This document shows, in pieces, positions 44,728-54,136 of a stretch of DNA of 64,000 nt (position 1 is the first letter of the stretch; each line of letters starts with the position of its first letter). The notes below the pieces were generated by a model, which worked only from the letters and a program-made list of their open reading frames with translations, was not told the origin of the DNA and ran no database searches. The position numbers and the translations under genes were made by a program. Origin of the DNA: Nitrospirales bacterium (lineage in GTDB: Bacteria > Nitrospirota > Nitrospiria > Nitrospirales > UBA8639); contig JAJDBQ010000162.1 in assembly GCA_029261255.1 (NCBI GenBank), positions 1-64,000 of the forward strand, read 5' to 3'.

Positions 44728-46230
44728 TCATGAAGAGCCGGAGGCTTCCCCTGAAGTATTTCGAGCTTCCTCAAGGGACTCTTGATAGTATTCGCGTAAA
44801 ATCTCTCCGCCATGTTCATCCATGAGCAAGAGCTGTCGCTGGTCAAACGTATTAGCCCAATAGAGATAGAACAACGTCTTCGTCGTTCCAATCTCGATAT
44901 GCATTTCCTTCCCCTCCCCATCTGCAAATGTTGATTCCTGTTGAACCATTTTGCTTGGGAGTGCTTGATAGATATCCTGCGCCGAAGAAAGGTGATTTTC
45001 ATAACCTGGAATGGAATCATTCTGAGGGACATCTCTAACGTTGCCCCAACAATGTTGCAGTAAGTCCGCGAAATCGGAATCTCTCAGAGATTTCGCTTCC
45101 CTCAGCAATGAAAAAATCATTTCCTTTTCTCCTTCACTTGCAATTAGCAATCCCCTAAACCCTGATTCCGTTTCACATAAACCCCACGCAAGCACTTCTT
45201 CCCAAACCCCAAACTGAACCGACCATGGTCCAACCGTGTCATGTTGGCCACTGACCTTCTCCTGAGATTGGCTGACTCTCAGCTCCATACCCATGCGCTC
45301 CGCTATGGCACCGACACAACGATACAGCGTCTCGCCTCCTCCATAAAACGGTCCTTCATTCCATGCAGACTTTTTCGTGACTGAGATCCGAGAGAGCTCA
45401 TACATTGGGCCATCAATCCGTGGCTCGCCCAACTCCTGATAAGAACACGGAACAGGATTAGAGACTGGGGAAAAACCTTGCCGGCTCAAGGCTCGCTGAA
45501 AAAATATTCGCCGACCAAGATTCCATGTTTTTTCAAAACATATCAATCGTCCATGAGGTGACAACATCCTTGCCAAGCTGTCTAAACGCTGGTTGAGGCC
45601 CGTCTGGTTTTCAAGTTTTTCTTGGCGAAAAAGATCATTGCTGCGCTCAAAGCTCCGCCAATCTTGACTAGGTAGACCTGGCTCTCGCTCGGACTGCAGC
45701 AACACTTGTGTCGAAAGAATACAGTCATAGGAAACAGGAGCATGATGGTCATGGCCTATGCGAAACTGAACATTAGAAAGTTGTCGCTTGTGCGCTTCGC
45801 CCCGTGCGACGTCAATCGACCGAGAGGATCGATCCATCCCCACAAATTGTATCTCTGGATATTGCTGGGCTAAAAAACAGGTTAAAATTCCCACGCCACA
45901 CCCAAAGTCCAGAATCTGCTCTGCTGGGGAAAGTCGAGGACAAAGAAGCAAGGCAATTTGTCGAAAATAGTCGAAACGTTGGGAATACAGGATAGAAAGA
46001 AAAGGAGGAATGGCTAGCGAATCATAGAATGCAGTATCGGCTTCTTCATTTTCACCACCTTGTCGCTGTTCGACCAAGGACTGCAACTTTTGCAAGTCTT
46101 GAGAAGACAAGTTCTCGCGTTGCCAATCATAATAGGAAGCTTCATCATGAAATTCTTGTAGCCCCCAAGATTGCAAATAGCGGACGAGTTCCGCTTCTAG
46201 CCACGGGGGGGTTGTCCCTCCATTTTCCAT
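44728..46230 (-). CDS. SAM-dependent methyltransferase with long C-terminal region
   Basis: 500 residues. A Rossmann-type class I methyltransferase domain lies at about 85-240: LDFGCGVGILTCFLAQQYPEIQFVGMDRS (motif I Asp108-Phe-Gly-Cys-Gly), then FRIGHDHHAPVSYDCILSTQVL. The 85 N-terminal residues and the roughly 260 C-terminal residues (ETLYRCVGAIAERM, QFGVWEEVLAWGLCE, TTKTLFYLYWANTFDQRQLLLMDEHGG) are not recognised. The start at 46230 (MENGGTTPP) is the first ATG. Substrate unknown. It stands alone beside the ProA-like gene. Confidence 0.75.
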   Translation of the reverse strand: MENGGTTPPWLEAELVRYLQSWGLQEFHDEASYYDWQRENLSSQDLQKLQSLVEQRQGGENEEADTAFYDSLAIPPFLSILYSQRFDYFRQIALLLCPRLSPAEQILDFGCGVGILTCFLAQQYPEIQFVGMDRSSRSIDVARGEAHKRQLSNVQFRIGHDHHAPVSYDCILSTQVLLQSEREPGLPSQDWRSFERSNDLFRQEKLENQTGLNQRLDSLARMLSPHGRLICFEKTWNLGRRIFFQRALSRQGFSPVSNPVPCSYQELGEPRIDGPMYELSRISVTKKSAWNEGPFYGGGETLYRCVGAIAERMGMELRVSQSQEKVSGQHDTVGPWSVQFGVWEEVLAWGLCETESGFRGLLIASEGEKEMIFSLLREAKSLRDSDFADLLQHCWGNVRDVPQNDSIPGYENHLSSAQDIYQALPSKMVQQESTFADGEGKEMHIEIGTTKTLFYLYWANTFDQRQLLLMDEHGGEILREYYQESLEEARNTSGEASGSS

Positions 46231-46278
46231 TACGAAATTGTTTGTAGCGAGCGACTCAGAGCAACAAAAATATCTTCG

Positions 46279-47634
46279 TTAAAACTTCGAAGATAACATC
46301 ATGGCATCTTCGTAAGCCGTCGGAACTGGATGCGGCTGCTGAAGTTGCCCTGTCCCCAAAACCAGGTATTTTTCAATCGTGAGTTTTGCCAATGTCAGAG
46401 GCCCACGAGAATGTAAACGTCGACTATTCGTAGCAAGTTCAGGTCCCAAACCAAATTGTTCTCCACCATGGAGCCGAGTCGATGCATTAATTAAGACGGC
46501 ACTTGAATCCACCTCACGAGCAAACTGCATGGCAAAATTATAATCTCGCGTCACGATTGTATCTGTGTGTCCTGGAGCATATTTGGCAATATGATCTAGG
46601 GCTTCTTGTCGATCTTGCACCACTTTAATATTCATCGCCAGTGACTGAAATTTTTTATCCCAATCAGCTTCTTCTGCATCCTTAATCCCCAAATGCCCAG
46701 TCATTTCGAGCACACCCAACATTGATACGGTTTTTGGACATCCATTCAGCACAACACGATATTCCTGAAGGAGACGACGAGTCAGTCCAGGCAAGATATG
46801 CCGTGATACTTTCCGGTGCACCAGAACCGTATCCATAGCATTGGCAGCTGTTGGTGACTGGACTTTTGCGTTCACCACGATTGTTTGCGCAAGGGGAATA
46901 TCGGCATCCTGATCAACATAGACATGGCACAATCCGCCATCAAATCCAATCACCGGGACTCGAGCATGTTCCACAATCCCATTTCGCAAGCCTGCTCTAC
47001 CACGTGGAATGACTGCCTGAACATATTGAGGCTGTCGCGCCATTTCCAATGCGGCCTCAGGCGCCCCACGGTCGATAAACACTAAAGCACCATCTGGGAC
47101 ACCATGCTTCCCTGCTGCGTCCTTCAAACAGCGAAACAACGCTCCATTAGTGTTTAACCACTCAGCCCCACCTCGATAAATACACACATTATTTGTTTTT
47201 ACACACATTCCAAATGATTCAACAGTCATTGAAGGTCCCATATCTGAAATCACGCCCAATACGCCAATAGGAGCACGTACGGTATGCACATGCATACCAT
47301 CTGGGGTCATCCAGGCCTGACTCATCTCTCCGACTGGATCTGGATAGGCGAGGAAATCAAGCAACGTCTCGGCCATCCGCTGGATATCATCTTTATTGAT
47401 TCGAATCCGCTCCGCAGCTTGTCTATGCGCCTGCTGTCCTTCATCATTCGGTATTAATTTGAGATCTTGTTCATTGGCCTCAAGAATATCTGACGATTGG
47501 GCAAGTAAGGCATCAGCCATAGCTTGAAGTGCTTGATTTTTCTGGCTCGAAGACAAGTTAGCCATGTAGCGGGCCTGAGCTTTTGCTTGTTTTAACAAAC
47601 CTAGTATGTAGAGCTTTAAAGGGACTTCAACCAT
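46279..47634 (-). CDS. ProA-like protein lacking the catalytic cysteine
   Basis: 451 residues from ATG 47634, chosen because AAAGGAG lies 8 nt upstream; the frame is open to 47700. It is a glutamate-5-semialdehyde dehydrogenase (ProA) homologue across its length, with IPRGRAGLRNGI, VNASTRLHGGEQFGLGPELATNSRRLHSRGPLTL. In ProA the active cysteine lies in 'PSTCNTVETLLV'; here the matching segment is SPTAANAMDTVLV, with Ala264 in place of cysteine, confirmed by codon GCC at 46843-46845 (minus strand). Without it the usual thioester chemistry cannot occur, so this may be a divergent paralogue with another role, or a reductase using a different residue. No proB is adjacent. Catalytic competence is doubtful. 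Confidence 0.85.
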   Translation of the reverse strand: MVEVPLKLYILGLLKQAKAQARYMANLSSSQKNQALQAMADALLAQSSDILEANEQDLKLIPNDEGQQAHRQAAERIRINKDDIQRMAETLLDFLAYPDPVGEMSQAWMTPDGMHVHTVRAPIGVLGVISDMGPSMTVESFGMCVKTNNVCIYRGGAEWLNTNGALFRCLKDAAGKHGVPDGALVFIDRGAPEAALEMARQPQYVQAVIPRGRAGLRNGIVEHARVPVIGFDGGLCHVYVDQDADIPLAQTIVVNAKVQSPTAANAMDTVLVHRKVSRHILPGLTRRLLQEYRVVLNGCPKTVSMLGVLEMTGHLGIKDAEEADWDKKFQSLAMNIKVVQDRQEALDHIAKYAPGHTDTIVTRDYNFAMQFAREVDSSAVLINASTRLHGGEQFGLGPELATNSRRLHSRGPLTLAKLTIEKYLVLGTGQLQQPHPVPTAYEDAMMLSSKF

Positions 47635-47700
47635 CTCAGAGACTCCTTTATCACAGAAAAAATGACGGAAACCGCATTGACTATAGCCCTGAGGTCTCAT

Positions 47701-48053
47701 AGAGTCAAAAGACGAGATCCCGCAAGGCAGTCCCCATTTTTCGCGCCGCGTTCTACGGAAAGGAAAAGAAAATGAGTCGGATTCAAGGCGGCGAGAACGA
47801 GGAATGCGCTTGAATTGTATTTTTCACGTATGCTAAGATTGGTTGGTTTCGGTGCATCCGAATAGTTTATGTATTTTTCATGAATGACTCTTCACTTGGA
47901 ATAACCTGCCTGCCTAGACAATCGCTCCTTATTATTGTCTCCTGCCGGTCCCATTTGAACAAACAAACTCAATCGAAAAATTCAATACAGCATTTAGTTC
48001 GTACAATTTTGTGTTAATCCATATTTTCCCGAAAGGGGGTGGGAAGGTCCGCT
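47701..48053. other. Leader of the rpsB-tsf operon
   Basis: No gene. Contains the promoter region for rpsB and a ribosome site GGGAAGG 6 nt before the rpsB ATG. No S2-binding or other RNA structure was identified by eye. Confidence 0.45.
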
Positions 48054-48836
48054 ATGGTCACGATTAAATCGTTATTGGAAGCTGGAGTTCACTTTGGGCA
48101 TCAAACCAATCGATGGAACCCAAAGATGAAGCGGTATATTTTTGGTGAAAAAAACGGCATCTATATTATTGACCTGCAAATCACATTGCAATGCTTCCAG
48201 AAGGCCTACGAATTTACACGAGATACCGTTGCTGCTGGTGAATCAGTCTTGTTTGTTGGAACCAAACGGCAGGCCATGAGCATTGTCGAGGAAGAAGCCA
48301 ACCGTTCAGGCATGTATTTCGTCAACCAACGATGGCTAGGGGGCATGCTCACAAACTTTCAAACTCTTCGACGGAGTATTACCCAACTCAAAAAGTTGGA
48401 AGCCGCAGAAACTGACGGAACCTACGAGCGGCTCAAAAAGAAAGAAATTGTGAAGATGAAGAAGGAGCAGGCCAAACTAGAAAAGTATCTCAGTGGCATT
48501 AAGGACATGAAAGATATCCCTGGCTGCATTTACATCTTAGATACACGTATACAGCATATCACCGTCAAAGAGGCTAATCGCTTGGGCATCCCTGTCATTG
48601 CCCTCGTCGATACAAATTGTGACCCTGAAGGTGTTGACTTCCCGATTCCTGGGAATGATGACGCAATACGATCACTCAGATTGTTTACGTCACAAATTGC
48701 GGATGCCTGTATTGAAGGAACCGAGTTACGTCAGAAGCGCAAAGAATCAGCTGCCGATCGAGACGGATTCCTTCCTGAAACACCAGGATCTGGACCTTCA
48801 AAAATCATCGCCTCAGAAAATCCACAACCCGTCTAA
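48054..48836 (+). CDS. rpsB: 30S ribosomal protein S2
   Basis: 260 residues from ATG 48054 ([31 protein letters not shown]), the family start. Motifs: [88 protein letters not shown]2 joins the small subunit late and contacts S1. First gene of the rpsB-tsf-pyrH-frr-alr run. Its stop is in the loop of a perfect hairpin. Confidence 0.97.
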   Translation: MVTIKSLLEAGVHFGHQTNRWNPKMKRYIFGEKNGIYIIDLQITLQCFQKAYEFTRDTVAAGESVLFVGTKRQAMSIVEEEANRSGMYFVNQRWLGGMLTNFQTLRRSITQLKKLEAAETDGTYERLKKKEIVKMKKEQAKLEKYLSGIKDMKDIPGCIYILDTRIQHITVKEANRLGIPVIALVDTNCDPEGVDFPIPGNDDAIRSLRLFTSQIADACIEGTELRQKRKESAADRDGFLPETPGSGPSKIIASENPQPV

Positions 48837-48849
48837 GGGTTGTGGATTT
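48818..48849 (+). promoter_or_regulatory. Hairpin over the rpsB stop (rpsB-tsf attenuator candidate)
   Basis: Perfect 13-bp stem AAATCCACAACCC/GGGTTGTGGATTT with 6-nt loop GTCTAA that contains the rpsB stop. No T run follows, so it is not a plain terminator. It may lower readthrough to tsf or protect the rpsB mRNA. Confidence 0.7.
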
Positions 48850-48894
48850 ATCGTTTGCGCATCTATTCATAACACTTTTTTAGGGAGTACGCGT

Positions 48895-49491
48895 ATGTCC
48901 AGCTTGAGCGCCTTGGTCAAAGAATTGCGTGGAAAAACCGGGGCAGGAATTCTTGATTGTCAAAAAGCCTTACAAGATACGGGAAGTGATATTGAAAAAG
49001 CCATTGACTTGTTGCGACAAAAAGGGCTGGCCGCTGCACAGAAAAAGTCTGGAAGGGAAACCAAAGAGGGACTTATCTCTTCGTATATCCATGCCGGATC
49101 AAAAATCGGCGTACTCCTAGAAGTGAATTGTGAGACAGACTTCGTTGCACGCAATGAAGAATTTCAATCCTTTGTCAAAGAAGTTGGAATGCAAATAGCC
49201 GCTTCTGAGCCTGCCTTTGTGAAACGAGAAGATATTCCTGAGGATTTGATTCAACGAGAAAAAAATATTTTTCTGGCACAAGTCAAAGAATCCGGCAAGC
49301 CGGAAGCCGCCTGGGATAAGATTGTGACAGGCAAACTCGAAAAATTTTATCAAGTGCAATGTTTGCTGGAACAATCCTTTATTAAAGATCCTAAAATGAC
49401 TATTCAAGACCTGGTTTCTCAAAAAGTTTTGAAGTTAGGCGAAAATATCTCTATTAGCCGATTCGTACGCTATCAGCTTGGCCAAGACTAA
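48895..49491 (+). CDS. tsf: Elongation factor Ts
   Basis: 198 residues from ATG 48895; GGGAG lies 8 nt upstream. EF-Ts recharges EF-Tu with GTP. N-terminal UBA-like domain [37 protein letters not shown] and core motif [21 protein letters not shown] are intact; length is that of the short bacterial form. The stop overlaps the pyrH start (TAATG). Confidence 0.97.
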   Translation: MSSLSALVKELRGKTGAGILDCQKALQDTGSDIEKAIDLLRQKGLAAAQKKSGRETKEGLISSYIHAGSKIGVLLEVNCETDFVARNEEFQSFVKEVGMQIAASEPAFVKREDIPEDLIQREKNIFLAQVKESGKPEAAWDKIVTGKLEKFYQVQCLLEQSFIKDPKMTIQDLVSQKVLKLGENISISRFVRYQLGQD

Positions 49492-50222
49492 TGCCGCCCA
49501 AATACCGCCGAGTCCTCTTAAAAATAAGCGGAGAAATGCTAGCCGGCGATCAAGGATACGGCATTCAACCATCCATCCTTGAAAACCTCGCGAATGAGAT
49601 AGCCGACGTCATGACCATGAAGGTCGAGATGGCTATTGTCATTGGTGGAGGAAACATTTTTCGTGGTCTTGCCGCCAGTGCATTAGGCATGGAGAGAGCC
49701 TCAGCTGATTATATGGGCATGCTCGCCACCATGTTGAATGCCCTCGCCCTGCAAAATGTCCTCGAGAAAAGAGAAATCCAGACACGAGTCCTGTCAGCCA
49801 TTGAAATGCGTCAATTATCAGAGGGCTATATCCGCCGTCGGGCTATCCGACATCTGGAAAAAAAACGAGTCGTGATATTTGCTGCTGGCACAGGAAATCC
49901 CTATTTCACCACTGATACCGCAGCCGCTCTTCGTGCTATGGAAATTGGAGCCGATGTGATTATGAAGGGCACAAAGGTTGATGGAATTTACGACGCTGAC
50001 CCCGTCACCACCCCAACAGCAAAACTGTTCACGGAATTGCCTTTCTTATCTATTCTGAATAAAAGCCTAAAAGTAATGGATGCCACGGCGATCACGCTAT
50101 GCATGGATAACGATCTTCCTATTATTGTGTTTAATTTGACCTCTTCAGGCAACATCAGGAAAATATTGGAAGGGCAGTCCATTGGCACAATGGTTTCGAA
50201 GGACTCTTGCCTCAACGAATAG
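49491..50222 (+). CDS. pyrH: UMP kinase
   Basis: 243 residues. Amino-acid-kinase fold: [47 protein letters not shown] and DADP. Makes UDP from UMP for all pyrimidine nucleotides. Its start overlaps the tsf stop, and frr begins 12 bp after it, the standard tsf-pyrH-frr order. Complete. Confidence 0.97.
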   Translation: MPPKYRRVLLKISGEMLAGDQGYGIQPSILENLANEIADVMTMKVEMAIVIGGGNIFRGLAASALGMERASADYMGMLATMLNALALQNVLEKREIQTRVLSAIEMRQLSEGYIRRRAIRHLEKKRVVIFAAGTGNPYFTTDTAAALRAMEIGADVIMKGTKVDGIYDADPVTTPTAKLFTELPFLSILNKSLKVMDATAITLCMDNDLPIIVFNLTSSGNIRKILEGQSIGTMVSKDSCLNE

Positions 50223-50233
50223 AGGAACCGAAC

Positions 50234-50791
50234 ATGAGCGATCCAACCATTCAAAAAGTCAATCAACTTATGGAAGGTGCTATTGAGCACATCAAAAGAG
50301 AATTTACTGCCCTTCGAACAGGACGGGCATCCTTGGGCATACTCGATCATATTAAGATTGACTATTACGGCACACTGACCGCCCTGAAACAAGTGTCAAA
50401 CTTGGGCATTCCCGAAAGCCGCCTCATAACCATTCAGCCATGGGATGTGGCGCACATTAAAGACATTGAACGTGCCATCATCAGCTCAGATCTCGGGCTA
50501 AGCCCATCAAATGATGGCAAGTTGATACGCCTTCCTATTCCTCCTCTCAGCGAAGAACGTCGCAAAGATCTGGTCAAACTCAGTAAAAAATACGGAGAAG
50601 AAACGAAAGTACAAATTCGGGGCTTTCGCCGAGATGGCAACGACGAATTGAAGCAGAGGCAAAAGGACAGTACCCTGACCGAAGATGAGCTTCGTCATTT
50701 AGAAAGTGAAAATCAAAAACTTACCGATAAATTCATTCATACGGTCGATGAACTGATTAAGAAGAAGGAGGAGGAAATTCTTTCGATCTGA
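50234..50791 (+). CDS. frr: Ribosome recycling factor
   Basis: 185 residues from the ATG at 50234, preceded by GAGG. RRF with EF-G splits post-termination ribosomes. Family motifs are ALRTGRASLGILDHIKIDYYGT, ITIQPWDVAHIKDIERAI, and RIPIPPLSEERR-type (LIRLPIPPLSEERRKDLVKLSKKYGEETKVQIRGFRRDGN). Ends 9 bp before the alr GTG. Confidence 0.97.
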   Translation: MSDPTIQKVNQLMEGAIEHIKREFTALRTGRASLGILDHIKIDYYGTLTALKQVSNLGIPESRLITIQPWDVAHIKDIERAIISSDLGLSPSNDGKLIRLPIPPLSEERRKDLVKLSKKYGEETKVQIRGFRRDGNDELKQRQKDSTLTEDELRHLESENQKLTDKFIHTVDELIKKKEEEILSI

Positions 50792-50800
50792 GATCTACCT

Positions 50801-51976
50801 GTGACTGACTCCCCTTCTTCTTCATCTCTGCGCCCTACTGACCCTCGATCGCCTCTCACTGTTTCGATTCATCTTGAAACCCTCAAATCCAACTTCCAGC
50901 ATATTCGGCAATTCCTTTCGCCAAACACAAAAATTCTGCCAATCATTAAAGCCGACGCCTATGGCCACGGCGCCGGTCCCATTGCACAAGCATTAGCCTC
51001 ATTGAACATCTTTGGGTTCGGTGTCGCATCAGTCTCGGAGGGTATCCTCTTACGGGAACATCAGATTCATCACCCTATCATTATTATGGGCCCGCTTTTG
51101 GGAGATCATCTCCACGACATCATTCACTTTGATTTAACGCCTGTCATTTCCCATCCCACCATCCTTGATCAACTTCTCGCCCAGCTCCCTTTGAATAAAC
51201 GACCATTCTCCATTCATCTGAAAATCGATACCGGCTTACACCGATTAGGCTTTGAGGCCAAAGAAGCTCTGGCATTAATCCCTTCCCTTCTTTCCCCCAC
51301 ATCGGGGGTTAACCTGCAAGGCCTCCTCACACATTTTGCTGATGCCGATAACCCTGATCCACATCTGACCAATCAGCAGCTTCACCAATTTCAAACATGT
51401 ATCCAGCAAATCAAGAAGCAAGGAATCTCGGTTCCTCTCTATCATATGGCCAATAGTGCAGGAATACTGTTTCATCCAACCTCCCATCTTGACTTGGTTC
51501 GCCCTGGCATTATGCTCTATGGCTATGCACCAAGAGCCGACCACGATCCCCCTCTCATCCCCTTGTCACCGGTCATGGAAGCGAAAAGTTATATCGCACA
51601 TCTTCGCTCGCTGGAATCAGGCGAAGTGGTCGGGTATAACGCTCTCTTTCGGACAAGGAGGCTATCACAGATCGCGATTTTACCAGTCGGGTATACCCAC
51701 GGCTTCCCACGTGGTCTCACTGGCCATGGACATGTGCTCATCCAAGGAACCGCTGCACCCATCATAGGAAAAATTTGTATGGATATGATGATGGTGGATG
51801 TCACTGACATTCCACACCCAACCATCGGAGAAGAAGTGGTGCTCTTAGGCAGACAAGGGGGAAATGTAATTACTGCGCAGGATCATGCTACGTGGCTCGA
51901 TACGATTCCTTATGAAATTCTCTGTGGAATCGGAGGAAAAGCCAACCGTACGTATCTTCCATCAGTCATAGATTGA
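50801..51976 (+). CDS. alr: Alanine racemase
   Basis: 391 residues, GTG start 50801, preceded by AGGAGGA about 20 nt away inside the frr 3' end; a later start is possible. PLP fold III: Lys50 in PIIKADAYGHGA, HIDTGLHRLGF region (HLKIDTGLHRLGF), and C-terminal catalytic tyrosine region VVGYNALFRTRR and KICMDMMMVDVT. Gives D-alanine for peptidoglycan. Last gene of the rpsB run; an alr beside frr is unusual. Confidence 0.93.
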   Translation: MTDSPSSSSLRPTDPRSPLTVSIHLETLKSNFQHIRQFLSPNTKILPIIKADAYGHGAGPIAQALASLNIFGFGVASVSEGILLREHQIHHPIIIMGPLLGDHLHDIIHFDLTPVISHPTILDQLLAQLPLNKRPFSIHLKIDTGLHRLGFEAKEALALIPSLLSPTSGVNLQGLLTHFADADNPDPHLTNQQLHQFQTCIQQIKKQGISVPLYHMANSAGILFHPTSHLDLVRPGIMLYGYAPRADHDPPLIPLSPVMEAKSYIAHLRSLESGEVVGYNALFRTRRLSQIAILPVGYTHGFPRGLTGHGHVLIQGTAAPIIGKICMDMMMVDVTDIPHPTIGEEVVLLGRQGGNVITAQDHATWLDTIPYEILCGIGGKANRTYLPSVID

Positions 51977-52058
51977 TTCTTCGCTAAGACCACTGATAAC
52001 GAAAGGTCCGACCCAACAGCACCACGAAAAACCTACGAACCAACAGACGCACTCTGAC

Positions 52059-52370
52059 TTAGGATGTTTTCAAGGTCCGATTCAATTGCTTTTCAACCGC
52101 CGCCACTTTACCAGTCAGCCGCCCTGCGTGCCCTTCACGATAATCAACTTTCATCACACAAGAAATACGAGGGCAGTCTTCCTTCATCCGTTCATAACAT
52201 TGCTTCACGACACCTATGACCTCGTCCCATTCACCTTCAAGCACGGTGCCCATAGGATTTAATCGATAATCAACTCCGCTTTTATCAATAATATCTAATG
52301 AACGTGAGACATACTTACTCACACTTTCCCCTTTTCCAAGAGGAGACATACTAAACTCCAGTAAGACCAT
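52059..52370 (-). CDS. Thiamine-binding family protein (YqgV/MTH1187)
   Basis: 103 residues. Matches the DUF77/MTH1187 family: LEFSMSPLGKGESVSKYVSRSLDIIDKSGVDYRLNPMGTVLEGEWDEVIGVVKQCYERM, ferredoxin-like fold that binds thiamine or HMP. It overlaps the precorrin-2 dehydrogenase gene (TGATG), so the two are translated together. Its function in haem or vitamin chemistry is not settled; the pairing may be only operonic. Confidence 0.9.
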   Translation of the reverse strand: MVLLEFSMSPLGKGESVSKYVSRSLDIIDKSGVDYRLNPMGTVLEGEWDEVIGVVKQCYERMKEDCPRISCVMKVDYREGHAGRLTGKVAAVEKQLNRTLKTS

Positions 52371-53026
52371 CAGCCACCTTCCTTTCCAACTTGATCTAAC
52401 TCCGGCTCATCAGACAGCTTCCAGGAATTGGGATACTGGAGAGTCCCAGCCAAAGCAAATCCATCGACGGCATCAAGTAAGCGTTCACGCCGACGACGAT
52501 CACTAGATTCCGTTTTCTTCAATTCATCTCGTAACGCGCCTAACCAATCCAAGAATTGATCAAACTCTTCATCAAAAACCTCCTCGAGGTTTTCACGAAG
52601 AGCCCGGGCGAGTGCCGGCGCCGTTCCACTGGTACTAATGGCCATCCGCAAGGGCCCACGCTTGAGCAATGCTGGCATAAGAAGGGTGGAATATTCAGCT
52701 TGGTCAATCGACCACACGAGAAAACGTTCCGTCTTGGCTATATCATACAAGGATTTTGCCAAGGCCAAATCATCTTTCAGCACATTCAACACTAACACAC
52801 AATCCTGAGCATCCCCTGAACGAAAGCTTCGTCCACGATGAATGATTTTTCCTGAAGCTGTAAGTTTTCGCAAATCCACATGCAATGTGGGATGCACCAC
52901 CGTAATTTTAGCCCCAGCATCCAAAAGACGTGTAATTTTATCCACGGCCTCTTCGTCACCACCGATCACTAAACATTGGCGACCATCTAAATCTAATGTC
53001 GCTTGAAAACCTGCGTTATGACTCAT
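52370..53026 (-). CDS. Precorrin-2 dehydrogenase / siroheme synthase N-terminal domain
   Basis: 218 residues from the ATG at 53026; AAGGAGG lies 7 nt upstream (an ATG at 53032 sits too near it). NAD-binding fold with CLVIGGDEEAVDKITRLLDAGAKITVV and the CysG-N segment PALLKRGPLRMAISTSGTAPALARALRENLEEVF. It oxidises precorrin-2 to sirohydrochlorin and may chelate iron as Met8p does; the SUMT and HemA genes are absent here. Siroheme or haem d1 would serve nitrite or sulfite reductases. The C-terminal tail is charged and unique. Confidence 0.88.
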   Translation of the reverse strand: MSHNAGFQATLDLDGRQCLVIGGDEEAVDKITRLLDAGAKITVVHPTLHVDLRKLTASGKIIHRGRSFRSGDAQDCVLVLNVLKDDLALAKSLYDIAKTERFLVWSIDQAEYSTLLMPALLKRGPLRMAISTSGTAPALARALRENLEEVFDEEFDQFLDWLGALRDELKKTESSDRRRRERLLDAVDGFALAGTLQYPNSWKLSDEPELDQVGKEGG

Positions 53027-53227
53027 AAACATGCCTCCTTCAGAAACCAACCATCATACCCAAGACCTACCAGAGAAGAAAATATATAATTCCGTTTTTA
53101 TGTGGAAATTAGCCGAAACCAATACTCGTCCACCTCACAAACAACCTAAGGCAAGACCAAGAAGTGAAAAATGAGAGAAGATGGCGGGAAATCTTAGGGA
53201 AAAAACAATAGGGCCAAGAATGAACAA

Positions 53228-54133
53228 TCAACCAACAATCTGCTGCAAACCTTCTGAACTCTGCACTCCTAAAGATTCATAAATCTTGAGAGTCGCCTTG
53301 GACTTATTCAACGTGTAAAAATGGATCCCTTTCACCTTATTGTCAATCAAATCTCTGACTTGTTCCGTTGCCCATTGAATGCCAACATTTTCGGCACCAG
53401 TATCATTTTCAGCTCGCTCCATGGCCCGCAACAACTTGGCCGGGAAACGCGCGCCTAAGGCCAATTCCGACATTCGCGCCATCCCTTTTCGTGAACCAAT
53501 AGGCATGATTCCCGCGATGATAGGAATTTTAATACCAGCGACCTCACACCGTTCACAAAAATCATAAAAGTCCCGATTATCAAAAAATAGCTGCGTGCAA
53601 ATATAATCGGCGCCGGCATCAACTTTTCGCTTAAGGTGATCCATTTCAATCAAACGATTCGGTGTGCCAGGATGTCCCTCAGGAAATCCCGCGACACCAA
53701 CACCCATCGTGGGGAATTGTCGTTTGATAAATTCGACTAAATCTAGAGCAAATGGAAACCCGTCTTTTGGAATTTCAACGGCACTGGCACCTTGAGGAGG
53801 ATCTCCTCGAAGGGCCATAATATTATGAATGCCGTTTTCCTGATACTTGTCTAATATTTGATGAATCTCATCACGCACAGACCCAACACAGGTTAAATGT
53901 GAAACGATCGTCAAATCAGTTTCCTGCTGAAGCTTTACCACCAAATCATGCGTGCGCTCACGGGTCGTCCCACCTGCACCATATGTCACACTCACATAGG
54001 CGGGCTTCAGCGGCATTAAGGCAGAAATGGAAGTAAAAAGCTCCTCAGAGGCTCGTTCAGTTTTAGGGGGGAAAAATTCAAAGCTAATCGCAGGATTATG
54101 ATGTCCCAATACTTCTGATATATGCATATCCAT
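53228..54133 (-). CDS. metF: Methylenetetrahydrofolate reductase
   Basis: 301 residues, FAD TIM barrel. Motifs: ISFEFFPPKTE, VSVTYGAGGTTRERT, HLTCVG, NIMALRGDPP, GVAGFPEGHP, GADYICTQLFFDNRDFYDF, IPIIAGIMPI, all normal for MetF, which makes 5-methyl-THF for methionine. No CoA or corrinoid riboswitch sequence seen upstream. It starts 3 bp after the membrane-protein gene stop, so co-transcribed. Confidence 0.95.
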   Translation of the reverse strand: MDMHISEVLGHHNPAISFEFFPPKTERASEELFTSISALMPLKPAYVSVTYGAGGTTRERTHDLVVKLQQETDLTIVSHLTCVGSVRDEIHQILDKYQENGIHNIMALRGDPPQGASAVEIPKDGFPFALDLVEFIKRQFPTMGVGVAGFPEGHPGTPNRLIEMDHLKRKVDAGADYICTQLFFDNRDFYDFCERCEVAGIKIPIIAGIMPIGSRKGMARMSELALGARFPAKLLRAMERAENDTGAENVGIQWATEQVRDLIDNKVKGIHFYTLNKSKATLKIYESLGVQSSEGLQQIVG

Positions 54134-54136
54134 ACC

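Noticed and set aside
48598-48894. Long N-terminal extension of EF-Ts
   Set aside because: The frame runs antiphase through rpsB; the ATG at 48895 with its ribosome site is the real start.
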